Below, piece after piece: positions 7,565-15,505 of a stretch of 38,571 nt of DNA (within the stretch, counting starts at the first letter, position 1; every line of letters begins with the position of its first letter). The position numbers and the translations under genes are program-made. The notes beneath the pieces were generated by a model, which saw only the letters and a program-made list of their open reading frames with translations, was not told where the DNA came from and did no database searches. Origin of the DNA: Deltaproteobacteria bacterium (GTDB lineage: Bacteria > Desulfobacterota > Desulfobulbia > Desulfobulbales > Desulfocapsaceae); assembly GCA_002747805.1 (NCBI GenBank), contig PDQP01000014.1, positions 1 through 38,571 of the forward strand. The letters are read 5' to 3'.

Positions 7565-8256
7565 TAGATAACTCCGCCTTGCTGTAAATATTCTTCCTTG
7601 CTGATGGCCTTGAACTGCACCATATCCCCGGGCTGCAAGAGGCTTGGCTGCTTTCTTCCGGCATCAAAGACGGTGAGCGGCGTTCGGCCGATAATATTCC
7701 AGCCGCCGGGCATGGCCAGTGGATAAACTGCGGTCTGAAAATCGGCGATGGCCACACTGCCGGCAGGTATTTTGGTTTGCGGCACGGTGCGGCGCGGCAG
7801 TCTAAGCTGTGCAGGCAGATCGCCCATATAGGCAAAGCCCGGGCAAAAACCAATCATATAGACAAAAAACGGCTCTCTGGTGTGCAGGGCGATTAACTGT
7901 TCAAGGGTGCAGCCTGTCTGCTCCAGTATCTCGCCCAGGTATTGAGCGGCTTCCTGATCATACCAGGCAGGTATCTCGATAATATTTGTCTGGTTATGTT
8001 CTTTTTTTTGGGGAACTGTCAGCAAAATGTCCCTTAATTTTCCGGTATGACTGCCCGCCTGCGGCCTAAAGGTTACCAGCAGGGCATTGTATGATGGAAT
8101 GGTATTGATCACCATATCCGCCAGATGAGCGGTTACGGCCTTACCGCAATCGGCGATATACAGGGAAAGGTCAGCCCCGACAGGCTGGTTAAAGCTGACC
8201 AGAATCGAGGTCTCGGAAACCTGGGAGAGGTTGAAATTGTTTGTTTTTTTCTGCAT
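7564..8256 (-). CDS. pxpB: 5-oxoprolinase subunit PxpB
   Basis: This 230-residue protein of the KipI/AHS1 family is the second 5-oxoprolinase subunit and forms a complex with PxpC. The conserved core GFCPGFAYMGDLP (residues about 136-148), then LRLPRR, IPAGSVAIA and PGGWNIIGRTPL, is intact. It lies 37 or more bases after pxpA and overlaps pxpC by one base. The KipI homologue of Bacillus subtilis inhibits the sporulation kinase KinA. Here the presence of all three pxp genes together supports the metabolic role instead. No obvious Shine-Dalgarno precedes the ATG. Confidence 0.92.
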   Translation of the reverse strand: MQKKTNNFNLSQVSETSILVSFNQPVGADLSLYIADCGKAVTAHLADMVINTIPSYNALLVTFRPQAGSHTGKLRDILLTVPQKKEHNQTNIIEIPAWYDQEAAQYLGEILEQTGCTLEQLIALHTREPFFVYMIGFCPGFAYMGDLPAQLRLPRRTVPQTKIPAGSVAIADFQTAVYPLAMPGGWNIIGRTPLTVFDAGRKQPSLLQPGDMVQFKAISKEEYLQQGGVI

Positions 8257-8293
8257 GAATTCTATGGCTTAAAACAAGCGGTTAAAACAAGCC

Positions 8294-9013
8294 TTATCCG
8301 TTAATAATCTCTCTAAATGCCTTGATCTGCCTGACTCCCTTGCCGTCGCCATGCACGCATAGGGTATCAATGGGAAAGCGGAGTTCCTTACCGCTGATTG
8401 ACCGCATGGGCTGATTTGAGCATAGCAATCTGACCCTTTCTATCATCTCCTGCTCTTCCAGCAAGGCTCCCGGTTTACTGCGGCACACCAGACTGCCGTC
8501 ATCTTCATAGCCGCGGTCAACAAAACCTTCGAGCAGCAGTTTTACGCCATATTGTGCGGCATGTTCCTGATGTTTTTGCCAGCCAGCAGTTGCAAGCAGC
8601 ATAAGTTTCAGGGAAAATTGACTGGCCGCCTGCAAAAGAGCGTCTAAGACCTCGGTTTTATTCATCATGGCATGATAGAGTGCGCCGTGGGGCTTGATAT
8701 AGCTGAGCCTAGTGTTATGCAGGGAACAAAATGCAGATAAGGCCCCAACCTGATAAATCACCAGGTTTTTTATCTCCCTGGGGGAAAGGCTCATATCCCG
8801 ACGGCCAAAACCCTGCAAATCGGGGTAGCCCGGATGGGCGCCAATGGTAACGCCGTGTTTGACGGCCAGAGCAATGGTCTTGTCCATGACATCCGGGTCG
8901 GATGCGTGCATACCGCAGGCGATATTAGCCATATCAATATGGGGCATCACCTCGCTGTCGGCACCAATGGTGTAATTGCCAAAGCTCTCGCCCATATCGC
9001 AGTTAAGTTTCAT
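8294..9013 (-). CDS. pxpA: 5-oxoprolinase subunit PxpA
   Basis: This protein of about 239 residues belongs to the LamB/YcsF family and is the third subunit of the ATP-dependent 5-oxoprolinase. It begins KLNCDMGESFGNY, the family hallmark, and carries ANIACGMHASDP, GAHPGYPDLQGFGRR, YIKPHGALYH, a DRGYEDDGSLVCRSKPGAL stretch and a C-terminal CVHGDG motif. The ATG at 9013 is preferred because GAGG lies six bases upstream and it matches family N-termini; an ATG at 9025 would add four residues. Either start overlaps the end of trmFO, so translation is coupled to that tRNA-modification gene. This is unusual company for a catabolic enzyme. Confidence 0.93.
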   Translation of the reverse strand: MKLNCDMGESFGNYTIGADSEVMPHIDMANIACGMHASDPDVMDKTIALAVKHGVTIGAHPGYPDLQGFGRRDMSLSPREIKNLVIYQVGALSAFCSLHNTRLSYIKPHGALYHAMMNKTEVLDALLQAASQFSLKLMLLATAGWQKHQEHAAQYGVKLLLEGFVDRGYEDDGSLVCRSKPGALLEEQEMIERVRLLCSNQPMRSISGKELRFPIDTLCVHGDGKGVRQIKAFREIING

Positions 9014-10349
9014 TTTCGCCCTCATTTGCCCTTAATTGATTTGATAAAAGTTCTTCCACCCATCCTTTCATGGCCGCCGCCGAATTTTTTGCCCTTTGTC
9101 CGCCGCGCAATTTTTTGGCAATCTTTTTCTGCCAGGCCGGAAACAGGCCGAAATTTATATTGGACGGCTGAAAATGTTTTGGCTCGCTTCCAGTTAGATG
9201 CTCAATCAAACCAGCCAGAGCGGTATGCCTGGGCGGCACGGTCGGCGGCAGATTGCGGCTTAGTCTGGCGGCATTTATTCCGGCCAAAAGCCCCATGGCA
9301 ATGGATTCAACATAGCCTTCCACGCCGGATAACTGCCCGGCAATAAACAGGTTTTTCTGCTTTTTAACTTGCAGGGTCGGCAGTAGAACTTGCGGTGCAC
9401 AGATAAAACTGTTGCGGTGAATAGAGCCGTATCTGGCAAATTCCGCCTGTTCTAACCCGGGAATCATCCTGAAAACCCGCTTTTGCTCGCCATAGGTAAG
9501 TTTAGTTTGAAAACCAACCAGATTATAAAGCGTCCCCTGCCGATTTTCCATGCGGAGCTGTACCACCGCATAAGGCTCTTCTCCGGTTCTAGGGTCGGCC
9601 AGCCCCACCGGTTTCATGGGGCCAAAACGTAAAGTATCCTCACCTCTGGCCTGCATAACCTCAATGGGCAGACAGCCCTCAAAATATTTTATCTCCTCAA
9701 AGTTCCTTAGCGGCACCTGCTTTGCCCTGCCAAGTTCAGCAATAAAATCAAGATATTGCTCCTTATTCATCGGGCAGTTCAGATAATCGCCGGGGCCGTC
9801 TTCCCAGCGTGATTTACGGTAGATAATTTGCAAATCAAGACCTTCCGCATGAACAATGGGGGCAATGGCATCGTAAAAGGCCAGTTTTTTGCCGGTTATT
9901 TCGGCGATGGATGAGGCCATTGCTCCTGAAGTGAGCGGCCCGGTAGCCAAAATTACTATCTGGTTTCCTGAGTTGGGGATTTCCGTTACTTCTTTATGGA
10001 TAACCTCGATATTTGGCTGATTTTCCACCAGATCAGTAACCTTTTCGGCAAAAAGCTGCCGATCCACCGCCAGAGCCTTTCCGGCCGGAACCGCAGTCTG
10101 ATCAGCTATTTGCATTAGCTGACCGCCAAGGGTTCGCATCTCGTTTTTCAGCAGACCGACCGCCGAAGTGCCGTCATTGGAGCGGAATGAGTTGGAGCAA
10201 ACCAGCTCGCCAAGCAAGTCAGATTGATGAGCCGGACTGCGTTTAACCGGCTTCATATCATATAATCTTACTACGCACCCGGCCCTTGCCGCCTGCAAAG
10301 CGGCCTCACACCCGGCCAGACCGCCGCCTATTACTATTATTGGTGCCAT
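9003..10349 (-). CDS. trmFO: FADH2-oxidising tRNA uracil-54 C5-methyltransferase TrmFO
   Basis: This 448-residue flavoprotein makes ribothymidine at position 54 of tRNA with methylenetetrahydrofolate as carbon donor. It has the N-terminal dinucleotide-binding motif IIVIGGGLAGCEAA (residues 4-17), the family segment LVCSNSFRS with C51, VGLLKNEMR, and the YFEGCLPIE motif with C226. These two cysteines correspond to the functionally important pair in the Bacillus enzyme. Length and motifs are complete. It follows the 3D-domain lipoprotein gene by three bases and overlaps pxpA, so it lies mid-operon. TrmFO is mainly found in Firmicutes and some other groups including delta-proteobacteria, which supports the proposed lineage. 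Confidence 0.97.
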   Translation of the reverse strand: MAPIIVIGGGLAGCEAALQAARAGCVVRLYDMKPVKRSPAHQSDLLGELVCSNSFRSNDGTSAVGLLKNEMRTLGGQLMQIADQTAVPAGKALAVDRQLFAEKVTDLVENQPNIEVIHKEVTEIPNSGNQIVILATGPLTSGAMASSIAEITGKKLAFYDAIAPIVHAEGLDLQIIYRKSRWEDGPGDYLNCPMNKEQYLDFIAELGRAKQVPLRNFEEIKYFEGCLPIEVMQARGEDTLRFGPMKPVGLADPRTGEEPYAVVQLRMENRQGTLYNLVGFQTKLTYGEQKRVFRMIPGLEQAEFARYGSIHRNSFICAPQVLLPTLQVKKQKNLFIAGQLSGVEGYVESIAMGLLAGINAARLSRNLPPTVPPRHTALAGLIEHLTGSEPKHFQPSNINFGLFPAWQKKIAKKLRGGQRAKNSAAAMKGWVEELLSNQLRANEGENET

Positions 10350-10352
10350 AAC

Positions 10353-10892
10353 CTAGGGCCTCTCAATCTGCACCCTGACCTTACGCCTGCCCCATCTTCT
10401 GGCCTCGCGGTGAGAATCAAAGAAAAGGTCAATCCGTGACGGCCCCTTGATGGCACTGCCCCGGTCTTCAACCACCCCCCAGCCGTAGCCCGGAACATAC
10501 ATTCTGGTACCGAAGGGATAATATTTGGTATCGGCGGCAATGGTGCCGTCTGCCGGCAAAATATACCAGGGCAGGATTCTAAACGGAATCAGCCAGGGGT
10601 GATAAATGGAATCTAAAGAGAACAAGCCCTCCTGCGGCTCATTTGGCTTGGTGCCGCTGGCCGTCCGCCCTGAATAGGGCCTACCTGCATATTTGCCGTA
10701 ATTTATATATTTATTCCAGAAATTTAGTTTTAGATACTTCCAGCTGCCCCGCTCCCATCTGCAGCATTTGGAGCAGCCGCAATAGGCAGTGGCTTCAAAG
10801 GTCTTTCTTATCGGCTCCTTGGCACAGCCGGTTAGCAGGGCCAGCAGGAGCATCAGCAGGCAAAATTTGATGTTTAAGTGCGGTGAAACCAT
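10353..10892 (-). CDS. 3D-domain lipoprotein
   Basis: This 179-residue protein has a lipoprotein signal peptide with lipobox LLTGC (C23) and a C-terminal 3D domain. That domain is the double-psi barrel shared with the lytic transglycosylase MltA and named for its three conserved aspartates. The aspartates are visible in GTIAADTKYYPFGTRMYVPG, VVEDRGSAIKGPSRIDLFF and the residues after it. The middle has a cysteine cluster (AYCGCSKCC). The start overlaps the last codons of mutL by 19 bases. The likely place of action is the periplasm on peptidoglycan, but the protein lacks the rest of MltA, so enzymatic activity is not established. The pairing with mutL and trmFO is positional only. Confidence 0.85.
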   Translation of the reverse strand: MVSPHLNIKFCLLMLLLALLTGCAKEPIRKTFEATAYCGCSKCCRWERGSWKYLKLNFWNKYINYGKYAGRPYSGRTASGTKPNEPQEGLFSLDSIYHPWLIPFRILPWYILPADGTIAADTKYYPFGTRMYVPGYGWGVVEDRGSAIKGPSRIDLFFDSHREARRWGRRKVRVQIERP

Positions 10893-12784
10893 TTTTTTAT
10901 TTCATTTTGATTAAATTGTCTGAAAACCGGCCTGCCGTGGGGGCAATGGGTAAAGAGATCGGCCGCCGCCATCTGGCTTAAAAGTTTTTCAATTTCAATC
11001 TCCTGCAAATCATGGCCGGATTTAATGGCCGCCTTGCAGGCCATATCGGCCAGAATATCCTCAAGCAGTCCGGCCCCCTCACTGCTTTTGGTTTCAGAGC
11101 CGAACCGCTCCAGCACCCGGGTCAAGAGAGCCGCTGGCGCCGCCTTACCAGCCAGGGCGGGTACAGCGGAAATAACAAAGCTGCTGCCGCCGAAATTCCT
11201 GACCGCAAAGCCCAGCCTTTCCAGTTCGTCAAGATTTTTTTCAACTAGCTGGGCCTGAAAGACCGAAAGCTCAACCGTCTCTGGAAAGAGCAGATTCTGA
11301 CTGATAACCCGGCCGGATAGGTATTGTTGACGCAGTTTTTCAAACAACAGCCTTTCATGGGCGGCATGTTGATCAATTACCAGCAGCCCCTGCTTGTTTT
11401 CACATAGGATATAAAGATTTTGCAACTGACCAATGATGCGGAAATCGTGCCGGCCCTTTTCTGCTGCGGGAGCATGATAAACCGCTTCCGGCTCCTTGAC
11501 GGTGATCTCAGCCGGAGTTACCGGCGGCGCAAAACCCTGTCCAGCCGGTTCATCGGTCTCATCTGGAGCCGGAATTTCTTCACGCTCAATTTCTTCTCCC
11601 CGTTCAGATGCCTGCCCGCGGGTTAAAAAGGGTTCATCGCCTGCGGGCAAATGACCTATCATCGGGCTAAGGTCTTCGGCCTCATCTTCAATCTCCTCTT
11701 CCGGCTGGGGATAAAACGGTTCCGCCGCCTCAGCATCCAGCGGAATCGACTCCGAATCACGGTCTGCTCCGAACAAGGCAGTCCTGACCTCATCCTGATA
11801 ATCCTGCATGGTCTTGACGATGGCCGAGGTGATGAGCTGATGCACGTCCCGGCTGGTCTTGAACCGCACCTCATGCTTGGCCGGATGGACATTGACATCG
11901 ACCTCGCCGGGCGGCAGGCTTAAATGAAAAAATCCGGCCGGATTTTTCCCCTTCATCAGAAAACCCCGCAGGCCCTCACCCACGGCATGGGTAAGAATCT
12001 TGTCCCTTATGGCCCGGCCATTAACAAAAAAACGCAGTCTGGCCGCCATGCTGACCGATTTGTCCGGCGGCACCAGATAGCCGTGCAATTTATAGCCGAT
12101 ACTGCTGTTTTCTCCTGTAACCCTCAGCAGGTCATCCTGATAATGCAGGATGCTTTTTACCCGGCCTTCCAGATCGACCGAACCGTCCAGATAAATGGTT
12201 TCCCTGCCGTTAATCCGTAAAATAAAAGTGGCCTCTGGAGCAGCCAGGGCATAATTTTTAATGGTTTCTTCAATATGCCCAAGCTCGGTTCTAACCGTTC
12301 TTAGAAACTTGCGTCTGGCCGGAGTGTTGCCGAACAGGTTTTTTACCTCTATCATGGTGCCGTAACTGCATCCGGTTTCATGTACCTTTTGCAGCTTGCC
12401 GTATTGCAGCACTGCCTGGGTGCCAAGCTCGGCCTCTCTGGTCCGTGATTTAATGGTCAGGTTCGATACCGAACCAATGGAAGGAATGGCCTCGCCGCGA
12501 AAGCCCAGGGTGGCAATGGTCTGTAAGTCTTCGGCTTCCAGAATCTTTGAGGTGCCGTGCCGCTCAAGGCAAAGGAGCAGATCATCCTCATCCATCCCCT
12601 CGCCGTCATCTATCACCCTGATTAAACGGGTGCCGCCGCCTTCAATCTCTATCTCGATGCGGCTGGCTCCAGCGTCCAGACTATTTTCCAGCAGTTCCTT
12701 GACCACCGAGGCCGGACGTTCAACCACCTCACCGGCAGCGATCTGATTGGCAATTTGTTCGGGAAGGATGCGTATTTTCGGCAT
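10874..12784 (-). CDS. mutL: DNA mismatch repair protein MutL, endonuclease type
   Basis: This 636-residue mismatch-repair ATPase couples MutS recognition to strand incision. The GHKL ATPase motifs are intact: E30 and N34 in KELLENSLDAGA, DDGEGM at 59-64 and GFRGEA at 94-99. Residues about 335-450 form an acidic, proline-rich linker. The C-terminal domain carries the metal endonuclease motif DQHAAHERLLFE from residue 471, with ACKAAIK near 582 and CPHGRP at 614-619. This MutL should therefore nick DNA itself, as in bacteria without MutH. It is the first gene of a long minus-strand run and has a candidate promoter at 12854-12882. The end overlaps the 3D-domain lipoprotein gene. Confidence 0.97.
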   Translation of the reverse strand: MPKIRILPEQIANQIAAGEVVERPASVVKELLENSLDAGASRIEIEIEGGGTRLIRVIDDGEGMDEDDLLLCLERHGTSKILEAEDLQTIATLGFRGEAIPSIGSVSNLTIKSRTREAELGTQAVLQYGKLQKVHETGCSYGTMIEVKNLFGNTPARRKFLRTVRTELGHIEETIKNYALAAPEATFILRINGRETIYLDGSVDLEGRVKSILHYQDDLLRVTGENSSIGYKLHGYLVPPDKSVSMAARLRFFVNGRAIRDKILTHAVGEGLRGFLMKGKNPAGFFHLSLPPGEVDVNVHPAKHEVRFKTSRDVHQLITSAIVKTMQDYQDEVRTALFGADRDSESIPLDAEAAEPFYPQPEEEIEDEAEDLSPMIGHLPAGDEPFLTRGQASERGEEIEREEIPAPDETDEPAGQGFAPPVTPAEITVKEPEAVYHAPAAEKGRHDFRIIGQLQNLYILCENKQGLLVIDQHAAHERLLFEKLRQQYLSGRVISQNLLFPETVELSVFQAQLVEKNLDELERLGFAVRNFGGSSFVISAVPALAGKAAPAALLTRVLERFGSETKSSEGAGLLEDILADMACKAAIKSGHDLQEIEIEKLLSQMAAADLFTHCPHGRPVFRQFNQNEIKKWFHRT

Positions 12785-12853
12785 ACGGTTAAATTCCGGT
12801 TGCTTGTTTTCGTTCAGGTATTAAACTGGCCCGCCGTTAATGACTAGCTCTTC

Positions 12854-12882
12854 ATATTAATCAACCAGATAATTTTTACCAA
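12854..12882 (-). promoter_or_regulatory. Candidate promoter for mutL
   Basis: On the minus strand TTGGTA (12877-12882) and TAATAT (12854-12859) are spaced by 17 bases, each matching the sigma70 consensus at four positions. It lies in the 111-base gap between the divergent mutL and penicillin-binding protein genes, about 70 bases before mutL. Confidence 0.35.
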
Positions 12883-12895
12883 TCATTATTAAAAT

Positions 12896-14737
12896 ATGAC
12901 CCGCAAAAAACGGCAGCAAACCACGCAGAAGGCAAAAAAAGCCTGTAATAATAAACATATTATCGGCCTAATCTTTGCGGTTTTCCTGCTGGTCAATGTT
13001 TTTCTGGCTGGTCTGTTTTTCACTCTAAACTGGCTGAACATCCCGGACATCAGAAATGTTGTGCATTACCAGCCCCTGCAAACCAGTTATATACTGGATA
13101 GAAAAGGTGCAGTTATCGAGAGAATCTATATAGAAAACCGGACGGTGGTACCCCTTGCCAAAATTCCCCCTCTCCTGGGCAAAGCCTTTATTTCTGCCGA
13201 AGACGGCAAGTTTTTTGAGCATCCGGGGCTGGACTTTTTTTCTGTATTGCGGGCGGCCGTCAATAATATGAAAAGTGGCAGAAGGGGGCAGGGTGGCTCC
13301 ACCATCACCCAGCAGGTGGCAAAATCATTGCTTCTAACTCCGGAAAAGACCTATCTGCGCAAGTTCAAGGAAGCGGTGCTGGCCTGGCGCATTGATACCT
13401 TGTTATCCAAGGAAGATATTCTTTATGTATATCTTAATGAAATTTACCTGGGTGCCGGAGCCTACGGCGTTGAAGCCGCTTCCCAGGCCTATTTTGACAA
13501 GCATGTCTGGAATCTTAGTCTGGCCGAGATGGCGGTTCTGGCTGGTCTGCCCCAGGCGCCCAGCAAGTATTCCCCCCTGAAACACCCGGAAAGGGCGGCG
13601 GTTCGGCAAAAATATGTCCTGAACCGGATGGCCGCTGACGGCTATATCAGTGCCGAGCAGGCCCGGGCAGCCTATGCAGAAAAACTAAGCTTTGGCGGAA
13701 AATCAAGGCGTATTTCGCAGCGGCAGGCGGGTTATTATACCAGCGTGGTCAAACTGAGGGCGGAAGAGATATTAGGTGAGCCATTAACCAGGGCGGCGGT
13801 TACCATCAAGACCTATCTGGATACGGATATGCAGCTAGCGGCGGCGGCGGCCCTGAACAAGGGAACCAGGGCAGCGGCAAGACGTTCGGGCGGGGCCGTG
13901 CCGCAGGGCGGGCTGGTCAGCATGGCCGCCTGTCTGGGCAAGGTTCGGGCCTTGGCCGGGGGAACCGATTATATAAAATCACCCTTCAACCGCTGCACTC
14001 AGGCCAGACGGCCTGCCGGTTCGGTCTTCAAGCCGCTGGTCTATGCATCAGCCTTGTCAGACGGCCTTAATCCCTATTCCACCGTCTCTGACACCCCGAT
14101 CACCATTCCGGGAAGCAGGGGCAAGGTCTGGCGTCCGAAAAATTCTTCAGGCACCTTTCACGGGCAGGTTACGCTGACCGAGGCATTAAGCCATTCCTAT
14201 AATATTCCGGCCATCAGGCTGCTGCAGAAAACCGGCATCAAGGCGGTGCATCAACTGGCCGGAAAGTCAGGAATCAGCTCGAAGCTGCCGCCGGATTTAT
14301 CCCTTGCCCTGGGAGCCGTCGATGTCTCACCGCTTGAAATGACGGCGGCCTACGAGCCTTATATCTGTCAGGGGAGTTTTGTCAAACCCCGTTTTATCGA
14401 GTCCATCAAGAGGGGCGGCAAATTGATTTACAGCTCATCTGCCAAACCGGCCCGGGCCATTTCTCCCAGAGTGGCGGCAGAGGTAAAGTATATGTTAAAA
14501 ATGACCGTTAAACAAGGCACCGGCAAAAAGGCCCGCGGACTGGCCGGAGAAAGCGGCGGCAAGACCGGCACCACCAATCAGAATCGGGATGCCTGGTTTA
14601 TCGGTTTTAACCGCAGGCTGCTGACCGGCGTCTGGATCGGTCATGACCAAAATACCAGCCTTGGCCGGGATGAAGGCGGCGGCAGCACGGCGGCTCCGGT
14701 CTGGCTTGATTATATGAAAAGGATAGGAGCCAAGTAA
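12896..14737 (+). CDS. Bifunctional penicillin-binding protein (class A, compact)
   Basis: This 613-residue class A penicillin-binding protein polymerises glycan strands and crosslinks peptides in the periplasm. A basic N-terminus and one membrane helix (about 21-44) anchor it. The GT51 glycosyltransferase domain spans about 65-250, with catalytic E102 in SAEDGKFFEHPG, then QGGSTITQQVAKSL and LNEIYLGAGAYGVEAAS. The transpeptidase domain carries S376 in SVFK, S434-Y-N and K556-T-G. At 613 residues it is much shorter than E. coli PBP1A (about 850), and the two domains are joined by a short linker without the inserted OB-fold region. No clear ribosome site precedes the ATG. Divergent from mutL. 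Confidence 0.93.
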   Translation: MTRKKRQQTTQKAKKACNNKHIIGLIFAVFLLVNVFLAGLFFTLNWLNIPDIRNVVHYQPLQTSYILDRKGAVIERIYIENRTVVPLAKIPPLLGKAFISAEDGKFFEHPGLDFFSVLRAAVNNMKSGRRGQGGSTITQQVAKSLLLTPEKTYLRKFKEAVLAWRIDTLLSKEDILYVYLNEIYLGAGAYGVEAASQAYFDKHVWNLSLAEMAVLAGLPQAPSKYSPLKHPERAAVRQKYVLNRMAADGYISAEQARAAYAEKLSFGGKSRRISQRQAGYYTSVVKLRAEEILGEPLTRAAVTIKTYLDTDMQLAAAAALNKGTRAAARRSGGAVPQGGLVSMAACLGKVRALAGGTDYIKSPFNRCTQARRPAGSVFKPLVYASALSDGLNPYSTVSDTPITIPGSRGKVWRPKNSSGTFHGQVTLTEALSHSYNIPAIRLLQKTGIKAVHQLAGKSGISSKLPPDLSLALGAVDVSPLEMTAAYEPYICQGSFVKPRFIESIKRGGKLIYSSSAKPARAISPRVAAEVKYMLKMTVKQGTGKKARGLAGESGGKTGTTNQNRDAWFIGFNRRLLTGVWIGHDQNTSLGRDEGGGSTAAPVWLDYMKRIGAK

Positions 14738-14741
14738 TTTT

Positions 14742-14770
14742 TTGCTTTTTTATCCTTAATGGTATATCCT
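14742..14770 (+). promoter_or_regulatory. Candidate promoter for riboswitch-yhhQ unit
   Basis: TTGCTT (14742-14747) and TATCCT (14765-14770) are spaced by 17 bases. A transcript from about 14777 would contain the whole preQ1-I riboswitch and yhhQ. A 6-bp inverted repeat (CTGCCG/CGGCAG, 14769-14790) overlaps the start region. Confidence 0.35.
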
Positions 14771-14802
14771 GCCGCCAGTTTAATCGGCAGTCGCTTAATT
14801 CA

Positions 14803-14836
14803 CCGGGTTCCCTCACCCCGGCAACCAAAAAGGAAG
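14803..14836 (+). promoter_or_regulatory. preQ1-I riboswitch
   Basis: A 34-base element matches the preQ1 class I riboswitch fold. P1 is CCGGG (14803-14807) with CCCGG (14817-14821). The loop contains the conserved GGUUC start and ends ACC, with C14816 in the place of the cytosine that pairs with the ligand. An A-rich tail (CAACCAAAAAGGAAG) follows. CCU (14811-14813) can pair with AGG (14831-14833) to close the H-type pseudoknot. That AGG belongs to the ribosome binding site of yhhQ, whose ATG is at 14840. Ligand binding should therefore hide the ribosome site and shut off translation. The match to the Thermoanaerobacter element (5-bp P1, short loop, A-rich tail) is close by eye. Confidence 0.85.
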
Positions 14837-14839
14837 CTC

Positions 14840-15505
14840 ATGGACACTCTAACCGCCGCCCAAATCAGAAGGGCCGTCTTAATCCTTGCATTGCTGCATA
14901 TTATTATCATTACAATCAGTAACTATCTGGTACAAATTCCGGTAAAAATCCTTGGCTTTTATACCACTTGGGGAACTTTCAGCTTTCCGCTGGTTTATCT
15001 TGCCACTGATTTGACCGTCCGCATCTTTGGCCGGCAAAAGGCCAGGAAGATAATTTTTCTGGTGATGCTGCCGGCTCTTTTTATCTCCTATCTAATTTCG
15101 GTAATCTTTTTTGAGGGCAGGTTCCAGGGCCTTGGCAGTCTTACCGCGTTCAACCTTTTTGTTTTCCGCATCGCCCTGGCCAGTTTTGCCGCCTATGCGG
15201 CCGGGCAATTTGCCGATATTTTGGTGTTTTCAAGGTTAAGAGCGTTAAAACAATGGTGGATTGCCCCGGCCGCTTCCAGCCTTATTGGTAATCTCCTTGA
15301 CACCATCGTCTTTTATTATCTGGCCTTCTGGAAAAGCCCGGACGCATTTATGGCCGCCCACTGGCTGGAAATCGGCACAACGGATTACTGCTTCAAGCTC
15401 CTGGTCAGCCTGATGCTGTTTTTGCCCGCCTATGGGGTAATCTTAAAGGCCGTTACCAGCAGGATTATCGCCGAACAGCGTCAGCCCCTAAAACCTGAAT
15501 TTTAG
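14840..15505 (+). CDS. yhhQ: Queuosine precursor (preQ0/preQ1) transporter YhhQ
   Basis: This 221-residue inner-membrane protein with about six hydrophobic helices belongs to the YhhQ/VUT (QueT-like) family, which imports 7-deazaguanine precursors of queuosine. Landmarks are YTTWGTFSFPLVYLATDLT near residues 40-58 and ASSLIGNLLDTIVFYYLAF near 150-168. The ATG at 14840 is chosen because AAGGAAG precedes it and the riboswitch ends there; an upstream in-frame ATG at 14759 would put the riboswitch inside the coding region. The preQ1-I element gives direct support for the substrate. The stop overlaps the stop of ccdA on the other strand by four bases. Queuosine synthesis genes are not in this window. 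Confidence 0.93.
   Translation: MDTLTAAQIRRAVLILALLHIIIITISNYLVQIPVKILGFYTTWGTFSFPLVYLATDLTVRIFGRQKARKIIFLVMLPALFISYLISVIFFEGRFQGLGSLTAFNLFVFRIALASFAAYAAGQFADILVFSRLRALKQWWIAPAASSLIGNLLDTIVFYYLAFWKSPDAFMAAHWLEIGTTDYCFKLLVSLMLFLPAYGVILKAVTSRIIAEQRQPLKPEF

Noticed and set aside
7564..8256. KipI/KipA sporulation-kinase inhibitor role for the pxpB/pxpC products
   Set aside because: All three pxp genes are together with a transporter in a non-sporulating-type context; the oxoprolinase role fits better.
14769..14790. CTGCCG/CGGCAG inverted repeat as a terminator
   Set aside because: No T run follows, and it lies in the transcript start region before the riboswitch.
14759..14840. Longer yhhQ start at 14759
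   Set aside because: It would place the preQ1 riboswitch inside the coding region and has no ribosome site; the ATG at 14840 has one.
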